Positions 28,784 to 42,700 are shown, numbered from the stretch's first letter. The stretch: DNA of 64,000 nt from Paraglomus occultum (GCA_910592205.1 CAJVPJ010000010.1:26747-90746); one strand, 5' to 3'. The notes: generated from the letters alone by a model not told the origin. A program made the numbers and translations.

Positions 28784-31181
28784 ATGACAAAAGTACAAAC
28801 CGACTCTTCTTCGTCAGCTTCAAAGAAAAAACGAGATCTATCTGATCTCGACACTCGTCTCGGATTCTTATCTGCTACACAACCTGAAAAGCACCCTCGG
28901 ATAATTAGACTAGATGTGCCTCTTCTGCAGCCTGACAACAATGTAGTTTATTTTCCCGATCTACTTCGTGAGGAAGGTTTGGAACCACCAACACCAATGA
29001 AGAAATTTCCGTCCGGCTCAGACACACCCGTGTCTGGTTCGGACGCTACTCCTCCTCCTTCACCTGGCTCCAAAACCCCAGATCATTCTCTCCCTTTGCC
29101 GGCAGATTCACCGTTCGGATCACCCTTGGCGTCAGGAACACACGAGAGTGATGCATTTTTTAATAGGCTGTTAGAAAACGCGGAAAGAAGGGAAAAAGAT
29201 GAAGTAAGTGCAACATTGAAGCATAATGGAGAAGCAGACGCGTTTGGGGTGATACGTTTCTTAACGGTATTATTTTTTGAAGCGAGCGAAAGCCGAGTCC
29301 GAGAAGCCGCAAAAAAAACGGCCTAGAACTGAAATGTACGATATGAGCGATCCCTTTATCGATGACAGCGATCTGGTACCTTCCCAGCGTCAAGCTAGGA
29401 AAGTGCGACCAAAATTAGACGGATTTTTTGTTTGGAAGGGACCCTTGACAAAGAATGACTTAGAAATGCTGTGAGTACAGAGTCTTTAGCTGTTTAAGCG
29501 TCTCGCGCGTAATCTTTGCATTCTCCTTCACAATAACACATTTATATTGAATTGCCATTGCTCTTCATTCTGCATAGAGATGGCGAGGGAAAGCCAAAAA
29601 GAAGAGTCAGAACTAAATGTATAAATTCGCCTGAGGAGTCTAAGCAGCCTCGCCCCCGCAAACGCGTTTCCAAGAAAGCAGATAGTACTATTTCTGAACA
29701 CAAGCTCGCGACACCCTCCCCTTGTAAGCAAAAGAGAGATAAATCTTCAACTGATCCGGAAAAGAAAACGCAAAGCTTGATAACGAAATTCGTTTCAACG
29801 GCTGGAGGCGGATCACAAAACCAAACAGGCGAGACTATAATTGATTTCGGTGAACCGTCTACTCCCGTTGTTCAGGCTGAGGTCATGAAGACATCTGGGA
29901 AGAAAAAAAAGACTTATGTTGTGGTTAGTAAGATTATGATCAAATAATTCTGCATACAGTAAGTAATTGACTCACTGAATTCTGGTTGGTGCCTAACAGG
30001 AATCTCTCCCGCTAGAGCTTCAATCAGCCATTGAATTGTTTAAAGACGCGATTACAAAAGGTCTGTCTGTGTCTGTAATGTTGAGTGCAGCAAAAATGTT
30101 AGCTTACATTGACTTTTTATATTTCCAGAGAGTTTTGAAGTCAAATCAAAATTCCCTGTCAACTTAAAGCCAACCCTACTAATTGCAACGGCGAAGGCGT
30201 ACGACATGGGGCTGTTTAACGAGAACTTTTTCAAAACTCTGACGAATTTACTGCCTTATAACAAATTCACTGTCACGGTATCATCATTTGCTTTACAATC
30301 CTCTGTATTATATGCTACAACTTTGTTTATTAACTTAAGCATATACCTAACTACTTTCGACTTTCAACAAATAGCGCCTGTGTAAACGTACTCTATTCCC
30401 AATGAAAATACAAGAGTTGGAGCAGGCGAAAGAACAACTAATAGCCGACTTGAAAATAGCAATTGATACAACAATTCCTAATCTTATCAAACGATATAAC
30501 GAGCAAAAAGCCGGATCTTTTCGTTCGGAAAATTCTTTTAATTCGGATGGTTGTGGCAATTCTCCTTCGAGGACAGTAACGCCTACGCCGCCGAATGGAA
30601 ACACAACGCATAACGGAACTCACAATGCAATGTCAGTTGACGCCATAATTGATAATGACGTAAATGATATTGATGCAGATGCTGGAGAGGGAAGCGATGA
30701 TAGAAGTGACGGTTTTGGAAAAGTGAGCAAAAAGTTTAAGTGGGATGATGCAACAAAATCACTTTTGTGGAAGGTTATAAAAATCGAAATGGATTTGACT
30801 GCAATGCAGAATGAACTAAAGTACGTGTAGGTTGAATTATCTGATGAACTTTGTGACATAATGAATGAAAAAATCGATTTATCCTAATATCTTGTACATC
30901 AATTTTTAACGCCAACAGTGAGGCAGAAGAGAAATCAGAGCGATTGTCGGAACAAACTATGCGAAAGCGATTATATCAACGGGTAATCATATCATTCATA
31001 TTACGTGCACGCTACGTTATTCTTTCCTCATCTCATCGCGTCACTAATTCATATTATATGATAATAGCTTCTCTCTTTCTGGCCATCGGGATGGATAACT
31101 TCATATGATATCTCACGTGTATACAGCGCGTTTAAACGAAAACTTAAGGTTAATAATGAACAGGGAAGTGACAGGACATAA
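28784..31181 (+). CDS. HPC2: HIR complex subunit, Hpc2/ubinuclein family
   Basis: Eight exons join in phase: 28784-29203, 29283-29470, 29578-29923, 30001-30061, 30129-30277, 30375-30820, 30919-30982 and 31068-31181, giving 595 residues. The HUN (Hpc2/ubinuclein) signature EMYDMSDPFIDDSDLV sits in exon 2, followed by KLDGFFVWKGPL. A basic Lys/Arg-rich region follows. A ubinuclein middle-like region (LPLELQSAIELFKDAI, then KPTLLIATAKAYDMGLFNE) precedes an acidic stretch. The C-terminal FKWDDATKSLLWKVI and FWPSGWITSYDISRVY resemble the WP-GW motif of ubinucleins. The family contacts histone H3.3/H4 and supports replication-independent deposition with HIRA in the nucleus. It looks closer to ubinuclein than to the short yeast Hpc2. 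Confidence 0.87.
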
Positions 31182-31849
31182 GAGGGATAAAGCCATGAGA
31201 ACGATTAGAATAGAGTTAGGTAATGTCATATGCATAACTGTATTGTACTTACGATAATGTTCGATATGATTTCTATGCCCACATAATATTTTGAACATGC
31301 TTTCTTGTAAGCTTATAATTCATATGGTCAAGTATGTTTCTTACGTATGTGGTACTTGTGCCAAGATATACGTTTTCAGATTGTCTATACTTTGTCAACA
31401 ATCCATATTCATTAATTATAGTAATAGCAATAATCATAATGAGTAACTCATATAATATAATTGAATCACAAATTTTCGAGCGTCAGATAACATCGCGTAT
31501 ACACTGAATAGTTTTAATGCATTAATAATAATTGTCTTTGGTCTCCATGATCCAATGTCTAAGCCATTGAACATTATATGTTGGGCTGATCTCGAGTCAA
31601 GCAAATCTCTATACAACAGGAACATGGCAATCAACTCGCGGGTTCAAGTAACGAAACACAATACAAGATGATTCAAAATAAAAATGGTCACCTGCCATCG
31701 TAGAAAAATGTACATTGAATGTGCTTTTATTTAATAAGTGTGTCCCTCCCAGTTGTAACCAAATTCAAAAAATCCAAATTATTAATATATTAACAAGTTT
31801 AAACCGTGAACACCACCATTGCTATGTACGAATAGTCTTTTTGTTGAAT
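31182..31849. other. Convergent spacer, nothing recognised
   Basis: About 670 AT-rich bases between the convergent HPC2 gene and the unknown minus-strand gene. It presumably holds 3' UTRs. I see no coding signal. Confidence 0.5.
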
Positions 31850-33051
31850 TTATCGGTTTGTGGGCATCCAACTCATGTCCCTTTTCAGCAGGGAACGCAT
31901 ATCAGAAGGTTGACTTGCGGTGAGTCTCTCCCAGCCGTTGTTTTGTACTTCTTGCATTTTGCGCCCCCAGTAACTCGCCCATTCCTCCCAAAAACTCTCT
32001 CGTGCTTGCTGTGCTGCATACATCCAATTACTAAGAATAGACAGATGCTCTGAACTTGTTTGTCCATTGACGGTCATGCCATAAAATTGGATCGTGACGT
32101 GAATCGGCAGCCGAGGATCTCTCCTATATCCTGTTTTATTGGCCAATTCAGGGAATATTCCTGGACGTACTATGGTTGCCGGTTTAGGACGATTTCCCTC
32201 GTAAACCAACGGTATCTGGATTAAAGTGACAAAACTTTCCAGCAAATTACTATTTTCCAGACTTCGGATCGGACTTGTAAAAGATCTTGCCTCCCGTCTA
32301 TGATTGCGTAGAACACAAAATCCACCACCTTGGCTGCGTTGCATGTCATCTTCAACATCGAGTAATTGTATGCTAGTGCCTTCGTGTGTACTGACGATAG
32401 ATAATATGGCTTCACTTTGCAGTCGTGGATGAGGAAAGGCTTGGAAGTGAAAATCTGTTTGATTGTTCTGCTTTGGACAAGCAGGTACTATGCAGCTTTG
32501 AGCCGATACGTAGACAACATTATCCAGATCAACGAGTATCTTCCCTACGCCAGGAAACTCAGAGTAGCTGAATTCGCCGATGTAGATACAATGGATATAA
32601 ATAAGGCGTCAAAACCAGCAAAATTGACTATGTAGAGAGAAACTTCTTACCAATCGATATATTGTAAGAACGTTCCTAGACCCTCTGTTGTCGGTATACT
32701 GGGCCAGCCCATGTCCTTGAATACGCCGTGCAACAACACACTATTAATGGGCACAGTCCATGTATTTTCTGTATATGATGGCCGTCGTAATATCGGTAGT
32801 GGAGCAACATACCCACTAGCTACTATGGTAAACGTCCAGTTATCCTTCAATATTACAGGTCTGTTCGTCAAACCTTGAGGCAGTTGCGTTTTGTCAACAT
32901 GCTGGAAGTTGTCAAAAACGACCAAATTGTATTTAGCACATTCCTCACAAAATTCTGGACTCCGTATTATATGAGTAAGACCGTTGAAAATGGAGCAGAG
33001 ATATCGCGTCTCTTTCTCGCTTTGCGTTGTCATGTCCGTGAAAAATAACAT
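31850..33051 (-). CDS. Unrecognised 372-residue protein
   Basis: Two minus exons, 33051-32651 and 32567-31850, join exactly in phase (GTAAGA donor, ATTCAG acceptor) to give 372 residues. The composition is normal for a globular, soluble protein with many Trp and Pro residues. Stretches include DNWTFTIVASGYVAPLPILR, VDLDNVVYVSAQSCIVPACP and, near the end, ESFWEEWASYWGRKMQEVQN. I recognise no family, signal peptide or membrane helix. The start is uncertain. The ATG at 33051 directly follows an AG, and upstream minus-strand sequence (about 33190-33242, then 33090-33150) reads like further exons (MGAHPFSFCGELVEAKIL; LPYVGAAANEYIPIYKYK) that I could not join in phase. Confidence 0.7.
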
Positions 33052-35912
33052 CTGTCTTGTAGGGATGTGTCTATTTTATGTGTTCAACAAGACTGCGGTT
33101 TGTACTTGTAAATGGGGATGTATTCATTAGCAGCTGCGCCTACGTATGGCAAAACATATGAACGATTTATCAGTTAAAATATAATCACCAATATCTTCGC
33201 TTCAACAAGTTCACCGCAGAAAGAAAACGGGTGTGCACCCATCAAAAAATGTAAGTCAGGTGATCGCAATCTATTATGCAAGTCGAACAATGGCTATAAC
33301 GGTAAACAGCTTATTATGCACATTTTTATTTTAGCCCCTAACTGGTCAAGAAACTTGATTTTAATTTGTCGAAAGGCCATACCGGTTAGTTTAGTAATTT
33401 CTTACCTTTTAAGGTTAGACCATGTGGTATCGGTATTTAGAAGTTCTTTCATAACGGCTTTGCTTTTATGGGGGTGTCCACTGGAATGTTGTGTTATGTA
33501 CACGTGAAGACTCTAACAGGAAATGATCTGCAAACCAAAACTCGTCAAAAGATCTAAACCCAGCATTAAAATTAAACCGTATTGCTTCGGGTGAACGTCA
33601 AAAAGATGACATACATCTTACCTGTCGATCGGAATGCGGGGACATGAAAATCATACGTGTTTCAGGGAAAGCGTATACAATTAATTGAGGCGCAGTATTA
33701 ATTATTTGTAAGGCTGCGCCGCGCAGTAAATTATTTCACAAATCGCCCGTAGGTTTGAGAGAAACTTATTATCATTCAGCAAGAGACAGCCTAGTCTCTA
33801 AACTTTTGCTCACATCAATGAAAGGCTCGCTTAGTTTTTTGTTGTCGGGAAAAAGATTAACGAGCCATATTAAACACGGCTAAGCTTGTCGCCTTATTGC
33901 TATAGTGGAACTCCTCTTTCCCAACTCGCGCAACAATCATATTAATGTACTTTAAACTTGTTGTAATAAAGTTTCTCTGTTAGGGTCAACAATAACAGTC
34001 AGCGAGACTTAAGTGTATGGAGTAGAGAATATTTGAACAACCGGCGTTTTGTGTGCAATGAGTTATACCATCAGGTACTTGGTCGAATTCCACTTGGACA
34101 ACAGTTGCTTATATACTTGTTTTTTTACTATCCGCAGTAGCAGTTAACCAATATTTTTACTAGTATATTCAATTTTTTATGCTGATTAATACCATAAAGC
34201 AAAAATTCTATTTAATGTAAACGTCCATCAAATAACACGATCTGCCTTCGTAAGAAATTTGTAATGTGCTAAGATTGTCATAAAACAAAAGATAATCCGG
34301 GCATTCTGACTGGGTTTTTTATGGAGGCTTAACCGTGTCAACTTTACACCCGTAACCGTAATAGTACTTACTTGTAAACCGCCTTGTCCAGAATTTAAGA
34401 TATGTTAAATTTATTTGAAAACGGCTTATGTAAAAAATTTTCCTCCGCAGTTTGATGGATAAAATTTTTATTTAACAAAAATGTCTTCAAAAATCCCGCC
34501 AAGCACAATGCTTTCAATTACCGAGCCCTATTACTATGCAGAAATTTTGAGAACTGATTTGTTTCGTTCGTGAAGCTTTACGGATTTTTCCAATATATCT
34601 GAGAGAACTACCGTTGAGGATATGGGAATTTTTTATGGCGATTGGTGGTAAGGCAATCTACAAGCGATATGCCAACAATACCTTAGAAAAGACCTTTCAT
34701 CGCGAGCGCCGAAGGATAAACTCATTTCTCAATCAGAAAATATAAAATGCATTAAAGAAATTTTTGAGCCAGACAAACGTTCATTATAAACGTGGGCCGG
34801 AAAGGCAACGTTACTACAAAGGCGGCAAGAAAAGTTGGAAAAGATGCCATGCCGACATTGAGAAACGAAAGCTGAAGTTTTCTGCACTAACAACGTGTAG
34901 ACAATATCTCAAGAAATCTAATAACAGCTTCCCATATAGTAAATACAGTATACTCGATTTAGGAAAGTCTGTTGAGAACTATGCTCCTACTTTACCAAAT
35001 TTGATCGGTTGTTGAAAAGGTCTCTGTGTTACACTAGCGCTGTTGAATATAACGAGTAGTGAAATGCATACTCTGAAAGTTTACACATTTAGAGGATACA
35101 GCTACTTCTTTTTTCTATATAATGATATAACCTGCTTGTGAGTCGAAAAGCGTGGAATTTCGACAATATGAAGGCGACATCAATATACGCTATCAATTCC
35201 GGAAGCCGTCAATGGTGTATATATGTCTATAAATATATATTTTTCATTTATTGATCGGTCATTTAACATTGATCAATATGATCCGTGAATTATTAGACAC
35301 AATTATTGAAATTGATGTCTTGAGGCATACGATAGCCCATCCCGTCAATCATAATAGAGGCATTTAAATTACGTTGTTGTAAATATTGAAGACTTTCGAT
35401 GCCAAAATGCAGCGGAAGAACTTTCCGCGCTATACTATTTCATAAACGATACACTGACAGTTAATTCTGATCGTCAAAAACTTGTAAGTTTTATGCTGAC
35501 GTGAAGATGAATCATGATCCGGAACTATTTTGATTTGAGAAACAAGGCAACCTCGTCAACTTGAAAGAAACGAGTATTCGTAGTCTACCCATTTTTGTTA
35601 AAAAACAAATCCTTGCTACGCTCAAGAACACAAGTGTAGAGCAGAAAGCTTTCCAGGATTTACGCAAAGTAATATAGTCACCCCCGATGAATAGCAGTCT
35701 CATCGATCACTTCAATCACTGGTGATTGCGTATTATATCATTTCTGTTCCTATGTTTATTTAACAATAAATACAAACAATTGGCTGTTTATTCACATAGC
35801 ACTCTATCCAAGTCTTTCTCCTCTGATGATCCCAACCGACAAAGTAGGAAATGAAACTAGCAATTCATGAATAACTAATAGGATGAACACTGTAAACTCA
35901 CCTGCGCGGGAT
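33052..35912. other. Gene-poor region with decayed coding traces
   Basis: The first 200 bases may hold upstream exons of the preceding gene. Beyond that I see no intact gene. At about 35,390-35,690 on plus, broken frames read like old protein (AAEELSALYYFINDTLT, then NLVNLKETSIRSLPIFVKKQ), interrupted by stops and frameshifts. This suggests a dead gene of unknown family. Confidence 0.4.
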
Positions 35913-38900
35913 TTATGCTGCAGTGTCGTGAGACTGCGAATACTGGACATCGATAGAAAACATATTCATTAGCGACGCGTATGAACATATTCGTGACAAC
36001 AAATAGCGTTCCTACCTTGTCTTTACAATGATAATGAACCACCACTCCATTCGGAAAAACGGCAAACACACTAAAAATGATAAATGGTTTAGTTTGATGT
36101 CATATAAAGGAACTTGCTTTCGTCGATAATAAATACGTTATAGCTAACCTTTGTGCAATTCGTCTGGTACACTGAGGACACATGCGATCATCATCAATTT
36201 TTACTCGGCGCGATCGGTAGAACAATAATTGTTCTTGTACCTATACGCCAAATCAGAGTGAGCAAACAGTTTGAAAACAGATTGGAGCGCTAGGAATGGT
36301 ACCTGATATTGATCGGCCTTCAATAGGTTTTTCACAATAATATTAATGCAGCGATTGCGATTGCTCTCCCTTATATATTTCTCGACAAACTTATAGAGTT
36401 GAGCAACTTCTATCGAAGATGGCAACATGTCCAAAGCCTTGTTCGGTTACAACATTGTCAATGAATCGCTGTACTAAAGTTTGCAGAATAACACACATGC
36501 CAAAAATTGAAGAATTATACCTTGGATGCGTCGACATGAGCTCCATGTCGAGAAAGCAAGCGTATTGCTGGCTCTATCATCACTGGTTCCCCGGCTTTCG
36601 GTCGCAGATAGACACGCAACAAAGACAAGAAAACATTCTTAGCCTTCTCATTAGCCTCATTATAGATCTTCAGACAATATCTACAAAGTATAATAAGCAA
36701 ACTGTTCGCTTAATCATTCGAAACATGGTTTCATATCGAACGCTTATCAACATACTCTTCAGCTAGTTGTTCATCTTTCAACTTGTGCACATAAATATTT
36801 AATGCTTGATCATGTTGACCAAGTCTACTCAAAAGTATCGCCCTCGCCTCATAGTAATCTGGCGTGGAACAAAAACTTTAGGCAAATTCAGCAGATTCAT
36901 CAAGACATTAACAGTATGCATACCATCCATGGGTAAATGTCCTAGAATTTTTTCCGCTATATAATACGAAGATTCTTCCAGAAACTGTAAGAAATTCTTA
37001 TTCGCCTCCTCAACGATTACGGGTTCCGCACCTAAACAATTGTTGTTAGATGGCTTTGGTCACTGTAGCAAGCGTTAACAGTAAACATACCCTCTTGTTT
37101 CAAATCTTTCAACTTGTTCAAATATGCATATATCAGCCGATTATGATGATCTGGACTTTTGTCACCAAGTACATGAATAATATGATCAAGATATGTGATA
37201 CATAAATCTGGCGAAAACTTTTCCAAATAATCTAATACTTGGCTTCGCGGCAATGTCTCAACTTTAGGGTGATCACCGATAAATATCTATATGCGTGAGA
37301 ACGAATCAGTAACAGCATATAATATTCCGTAAACGGTAAACTTATTACATCACCTCCATGCCATCAACTGGGTCGGCTTTTAATACCCATGTGGCAAACT
37401 CCAAAATTAAATCAAAATGGTCGGAACCAAGTTTTTGAAGATATTGTATTGTCTGAAATGTGCCATTCATTGGTCCTTCAGTAGATTCGCCAAGCCTGTA
37501 ATAATAAAAACACTTGATGAATATTCAATAGACCAAGGCCTACCAATAATACAAACGCCTTATTGAGATAACAAAACCAACTTTTTTAACAATCCCAAGG
37601 ATTTGCGATAAAGACCTTTTTCGTGGTAAAATTCTACCAACTCGCGATATTTCTATCGAAAATTGAATTTAAACAATGCAGTTCTTGATGAGTACGCAAA
37701 GAGTAATTATTGACTTACTTTACGTTCAGACAACAATTTTTCCGTCTCTTCTACATTGCAAAAATTCTTGACGCGAACTAACGATCCCACGAGGGAATCG
37801 TTAGAAATCATGTATGCCTTTAATAAAGATGTCTCCACGAATTCAGCGAGTTCTGTTAAACGATCCTCGTTTTCCTTGATAGGGGCTTTTGATGATTGAC
37901 GCTGTAGAAGTAGTTTGTGCACTTTTGCGCGTCGGTCGGTCAGGAAACGTATAAGTTGCTTTATTGCCTCTTCCAAATCTTTGCCCTCTACAAAATCCAA
38001 ACGTGACAAATCGTTAAAAGTCTTTCATAGACAATATAGAAATTGACAAATTAATCACGTACTCAATTGGCTGTCGTTCTGTATGATTGCCTTCGAATCA
38101 GACACCACTTCTATCTCTTCACCATGTTTCTCAGCTTCCGCATGCTCTTCTGAGTCTTTCATTAATTTATTCGCAGAGCCGTTTAGGTGTAATTCCTTGT
38201 TATAACTACTATCAGAACGAAGAGACGCAGAAATGGCCGGAGGATATAATGCAACAATCTCTTTAGGATCTGCCTCAAGATCTATAAATATAGACATTGC
38301 TTCTTCAAACTTGTGCTGTTGGAAAAGATGGTGACCATGAAGGTTTCTTATGTACTTCAGTTTAGCCTCCTACAAGCAAATAACATCCAAGTTATCGCGA
38401 GAAAACAAAGGAGCGGGCCTGCCCACTATCAAAGGCTTACATCACTCAACTAATTTACCTTGTCCTGTAAATATATCGTGTCAATTTGTGTAGTCAAACT
38501 GATGGCTTCAACATATTCCATCTGCTTAACTAATTGATCAATCTAGTGGAACGAGAATATTTACTGTAAACAAAACCGTTGGATTCTGCTTCAAAAAAGT
38601 GGGCTACAGGTTCATTCCTTGCCTGCTTCTCAAAGTTGTATGGAATAAAACGCCACACAGTGCTATGGCTAGCAATATACAAGTATTTTCCAGCATTAAT
38701 GAATCGAGCCTGAAGCAGCTCAATGGTCTGCACCAATGTCTGAGTGAGGATGTTCCGAACCTCCACATGCTTCGGGAGTATTGCAATTAAGTATGGATAC
38801 GAATACCCTTCAAAAATAGCCAAATGAGCTGAATAGTTCACAAACAATAATCCGAATATTTTTATAGACGTATACCTATTTCTTCCGGAGCTCCTGACCA

Positions 38901-40293
38901 ATCTATTCCTGTTTCACGAGTTGGCTTTCCGTCAGTGCCGACAAATATGCTGACATCTTTGTTGAACATTAAAATAATCAAATCAATATATTTCCGACGT
39001 GATTTTCAAACTCGTAATAAGTCTGATGAGCCTTAGACCAAAATCATCGATATCTCTTCTCATTCACCGAGTAATAAGATTTTACATGCCAAGAACAAAT
39101 TGGTAGATGCAGTTCTATAATACGAAGGGTATATAATACCCGTCTTCCCTTCAGGCTCATGGCAACGACATTAAAGTGATTGAGAAAATCTCGACAATCC
39201 GAAGCGACCCATCAAAGGTATCACGAGCGATCCTCTTTCGAATAACAGTTATTCAAATATACGCACTGTCTTTCGCCAAAAGAATCTCGTCATTTGGCAG
39301 CTTAGTAATCAACGGCTTACTGACTCGACCTGCAATGGACATGCCCATAATGCCGTAAGACGTAAATGCACCAGCAGTCGGCGAACTGGTTGTAGCGAAC
39401 AATTCATGCAGCACTTCAGATTTGATGTCCAGTAATGCGTATTCGCTGGGGAATCCTAGACAAAGTTTGTTAAGGCCTACCCATACCATCGTGCGCACTT
39501 TGTCTGGTATTGATATCTCCTAGAGTTTTGGTCAATCAAAAACGAACAGAAAGTTTAGTCCGTTACGTACGCACTAGATAAGTAAAAACACAATCTTAAA
39601 CTTCTGTTTGATAAACTTCTTACTTTTGTATCATTGAGATCTGCGTCCCACCAGGTGAAAACTACTAATTTTCTTCTTACTCCCACAGCCAGACGCGTCA
39701 CAATTACAGGGACGCCTTCTTCCACGATTTGTGTGTCAACCGCAAAAATGTTAGCTCCTCGGGTTTTTGACAGTTGCTCTTGCAATTCGAAAGTTTGTAG
39801 ATCAAATAAGCTGATGCTTCCGTCTGAATATACGTAATTGCGTGTCAGTAATGCCAAGTTTGCGCAATTTGACCACAAGGTTCCAGCAAACCATCCAGTT
39901 TTGTTACCTGCAAGCGCGACCAAGACATTGCTTTCTTTAATGATATCTAATTGATCAATGGAACGCTTTGAGAAAGTCTTGTGTGTCTCGATTAGGGTAA
40001 CTTCCAACGGATCGTCTCCTACATAACAGGGTCCAATCGCGAGTTAACAGTGGTTGATCGATATAAGCCGTGTCTGAATAGAACATACCTGTTGGGTCTT
40101 CCACCTGATATACCATTAAAGAACCTGCTGATCCTACGAGCAGTTTGTTGCCTAAGGGAGAGAACACTGAATTAAAACGAAAGTAAACCTATCAAGTAAT
40201 ATAGTTGTGCGCTCTAAAGTTACCATGAGCGAATATAGTGTCAATCCTGGATAAGTTGTCCAGTGCAACTGATACTTTGAAAGCATCATGCAT
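35913..40293 (-). CDS. VPS39: HOPS subunit Vps39/Vam6
   Basis: A multi-exon minus gene. It starts at ATG 40293 (exon 40293-40224, next 40166-40089, next from 40018) and ends at the stop 35913-35915. The N-terminal CNH domain shows the Vps39 pattern: NKLLVGSAGSLMVYQV, HKTFSKRSIDQLDIIKES, LFDLQTFELQEQLSKTRGAN, RLAVGVRRKLVVFTWWD and FPSEYALLDIKSEVLHELF. A clathrin-heavy-chain-like helical repeat region follows (for example 37,032-38,300). The C-terminus has the family zinc-like motif: MCPQCTRRIAQR (about 36,150-36,180), then VFAVFPNGVVVHYHC (about 36,010-36,065). The protein ends soon after, at YSQSHDTAA. Vps39 binds Ypt7/Rab7 in the HOPS tether for vacuole fusion and in vacuole-mitochondria contacts. 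Internal exon borders were not all resolved. Confidence 0.87.
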
Positions 40294-42700
40294 GGTTTAT
40301 AAAGGTGTATATTCTCGCAGGATAAAGCAACGAATTCAAGTATTTATAGGTACAGTATGATAATAATAATGAGATGCAAAACATTCCGATCATCTATTTT
40401 TATCCGTGTAACAGAGATATTTAACGTAATTGTCATCTCCCAACACCAGAAATAAACGAAAACAAATTGCAGCAAGGACTGCTTCTGCCAATGATGTCTC
40501 TAATGACACCACTCCTCAGCAAGGTATGTTACCAAAACGACAAATTAAGAAAATCTCCAACCTTGCTTCCACGAGACTCAATCTGACACGTTTCACTCTT
40601 TAATAGAAAAATAATCAAATGACTCGATTACTGATTATGATCAAAAGATGATGATGCGTAGGAATAGTAATAGAAATAGGAATATTATTTCATGCATTTG
40701 TAAATCGGGTTTTTTTTTCTTTTATAATTACCCTAACAACACGAACTGAATGTAAAGAAACATTCAAAAATGATTGAAAAGGTATTGATAAAATAAAACG
40801 TATATATATAAGAAAGTATATTAATCTCCAACATATTAATGTCAACGCTATTCCTCCTCAAATGAATAATATTATTACAACTCTGTCATCTGCTGTTAAA
40901 CATGGCAAATGTGATTCAAAATGCCATCAATACCATACTCAATTTATTATGAAATTAAATGCTTCTTCTATAACAGTTCTAACGTCTCCTAATGTCTCAT
41001 TACCGGCGTAAATGAATGTACAAACAGCATGTAAGCATGATCGTAACTCAATCACCGAACGCTCAAACATATGTCTAACTGCATGTATTTTCAATGACTA
41101 TTCCAGCCTCGTCTGAAAGTAACAAACAAAGAGTTTCAACATACCCGTAACGCTAAATTTGATGTATTGAAACTGTCTGTTTAAAACTGACGCGTAACTT
41201 GGTGTTTCGAAACAAGCGAGTTTCAATCACATGATATCCATGTATGGCACCAATACTGATTTACTCCGCTTTAGCCTACCCCATCTGAATGCAACACCGC
41301 ATTTATAGGAGGGTATCTCTATTAGTATTAGGAAAGACATTTGATGATTTACAGATTTTACTTTCCAGCCAACTTTATGTATATAATTGTTACCTAAGAA
41401 TTGAATTAGGATGTCTTCACAACTTTTAGTGCTTCATGAACACTCACTATTGGGGTTTCATTATTACCATCGTCAGCTTCTAACTGAAAAAACAGCGAAG
41501 AATACTTTTCTTTCACAACTAGATTTAATCAATCTGTTTCAAAACCATTATAAACGGGATCAAACTTAAACACTGAAAGAAAAAATATAGCAATAATTTA
41601 CAAAGAATTTTCTCTTTACGCTGTATTTTACCTCACTCGCCAATTCCTTTGTTTGTGATTTGGCTGTTTCCTCACTGAAAAGCATTCCAAAAAAAGCTCA
41701 AGAAGAAAATTACTCCATACGTTTTTAAAATCAATGATACCCAAACTCTCCAGGAATATATGAAGAAAAAGTTACTTGCGAAATTTACCAAGAAGAACGA
41801 AAAATAAATGACTCACTACCACCAACTTATGATGAACCAAGAAAGAAACGAAAGTTAGAAGACAGGTAAGGGAAAGCAGTTTAATGTAAAGCTCACCAAG
41901 GCCTCGCGGCTTATCAATAAAATATTGTTCCTTATAGTCATGATAAAAGACAGCTTAAGCACATTTGTTGAGCTTTTGTTCACATACAACCAAAGAGTCA
42001 AAATTACACAACAAATTTTAATATTTGTAAATATTTTTATTATAGCATGCTTTTGAAAATATAAATATTAATAATAGCACCAGAGTGATTGCATGGGAGG
42101 AAAATACTTGGACCCAAAACCGCTTATGAGTATAACCTATTCTTTGTTCACTCTGGTGTTCATTATCTTCTTTACTATAATAATATTACTACTATAATCT
42201 ATTTCATATTTATTATCCCCATCTGTACACATCTTTCGTTGAATTGCCATAATGGATTTTTTTTCCTGCAAGTTGTTCTTCTTAGATAAAAACTTCGTAT
42301 TGTAGACGCTGCAACAGCTTTTCCTTCACCAAAGCAACTTATAAATTTCAATATCTGGTGAATAAATTTTGTTCGCCGATGGTTTAGTTATTGATAATTG
42401 TTGGACTTGTTAGTTAATATTCCCATGTTGCGGAGTTGACTATTAAACTCATGCCATTAAGCAACAGGCCGAGAACAAAGCCAATAAAAAGAACTCACTT
42501 GTAATGTAAGCATTTTTCGTAGTGTATTGGTAGATTATTTTATTAATTTAAACGATGTATTGTTTTATTACGTTGTGGTTGATTTCTAAAGTAAGTTAAC
42601 AAGTGCTGTTTTTATAATAAATATCCCGTTTGTTCATCATACGCTGCGCGAATTTCTGCACATTGATTATCATTGGTCACATTCTGCATACAGGGAACAA
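40294..42700. other. Accessory spacer with decayed repeat
   Basis: No intact gene. At about 40,455-40,530 a plus exon-like stretch reads RKQIAARTASANDVSNDTTP before a GTATGT donor; it looks like the start of a lost gene. A degenerate repeat copy occupies about 41,690-42,500 and is listed separately. Near 41,280-41,320 a GCATTTATAGGAGGG stretch weakly resembles the pogo subterminal motif. Confidence 0.4.
41690..42500. repeat. Degenerate repeat, copy 1 (partner at 58.7 kb)
   Basis: This segment aligns by eye, with many substitutions and indels, to 58,735-59,445. Anchors are the CTCCATACG-TTTTAAAAT block (about 41,713 and 58,761), GATGAACCAAGAA (about 41,832 and 58,882), GAGTATAACCTATTCTTTG (about 42,128 and 58,963) and CAACAGGCCGAGA near the right end (about 42,465 and 59,405). 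It contains coding traces on both strands and is probably an old copy of a mobile or gene-family unit. Confidence 0.7.

Noticed and set aside
33690-33740. Short inverted repeat around GGCTGCGCCGCGCAG as a terminator or MITE
   Set aside because: Arms are too short and no flanking duplication is seen.
34764-35015. 83-codon plus open frame rich in Lys and Arg
   Set aside because: It starts at TTG, has no domain and no splice context, and lies in a decayed region.
41280-41320. Possible second pogo end with GCATTTATAGGAGGG
   Set aside because: Only about 12 bases resemble the subterminal motif and the terminal CAGTGAACC is absent.
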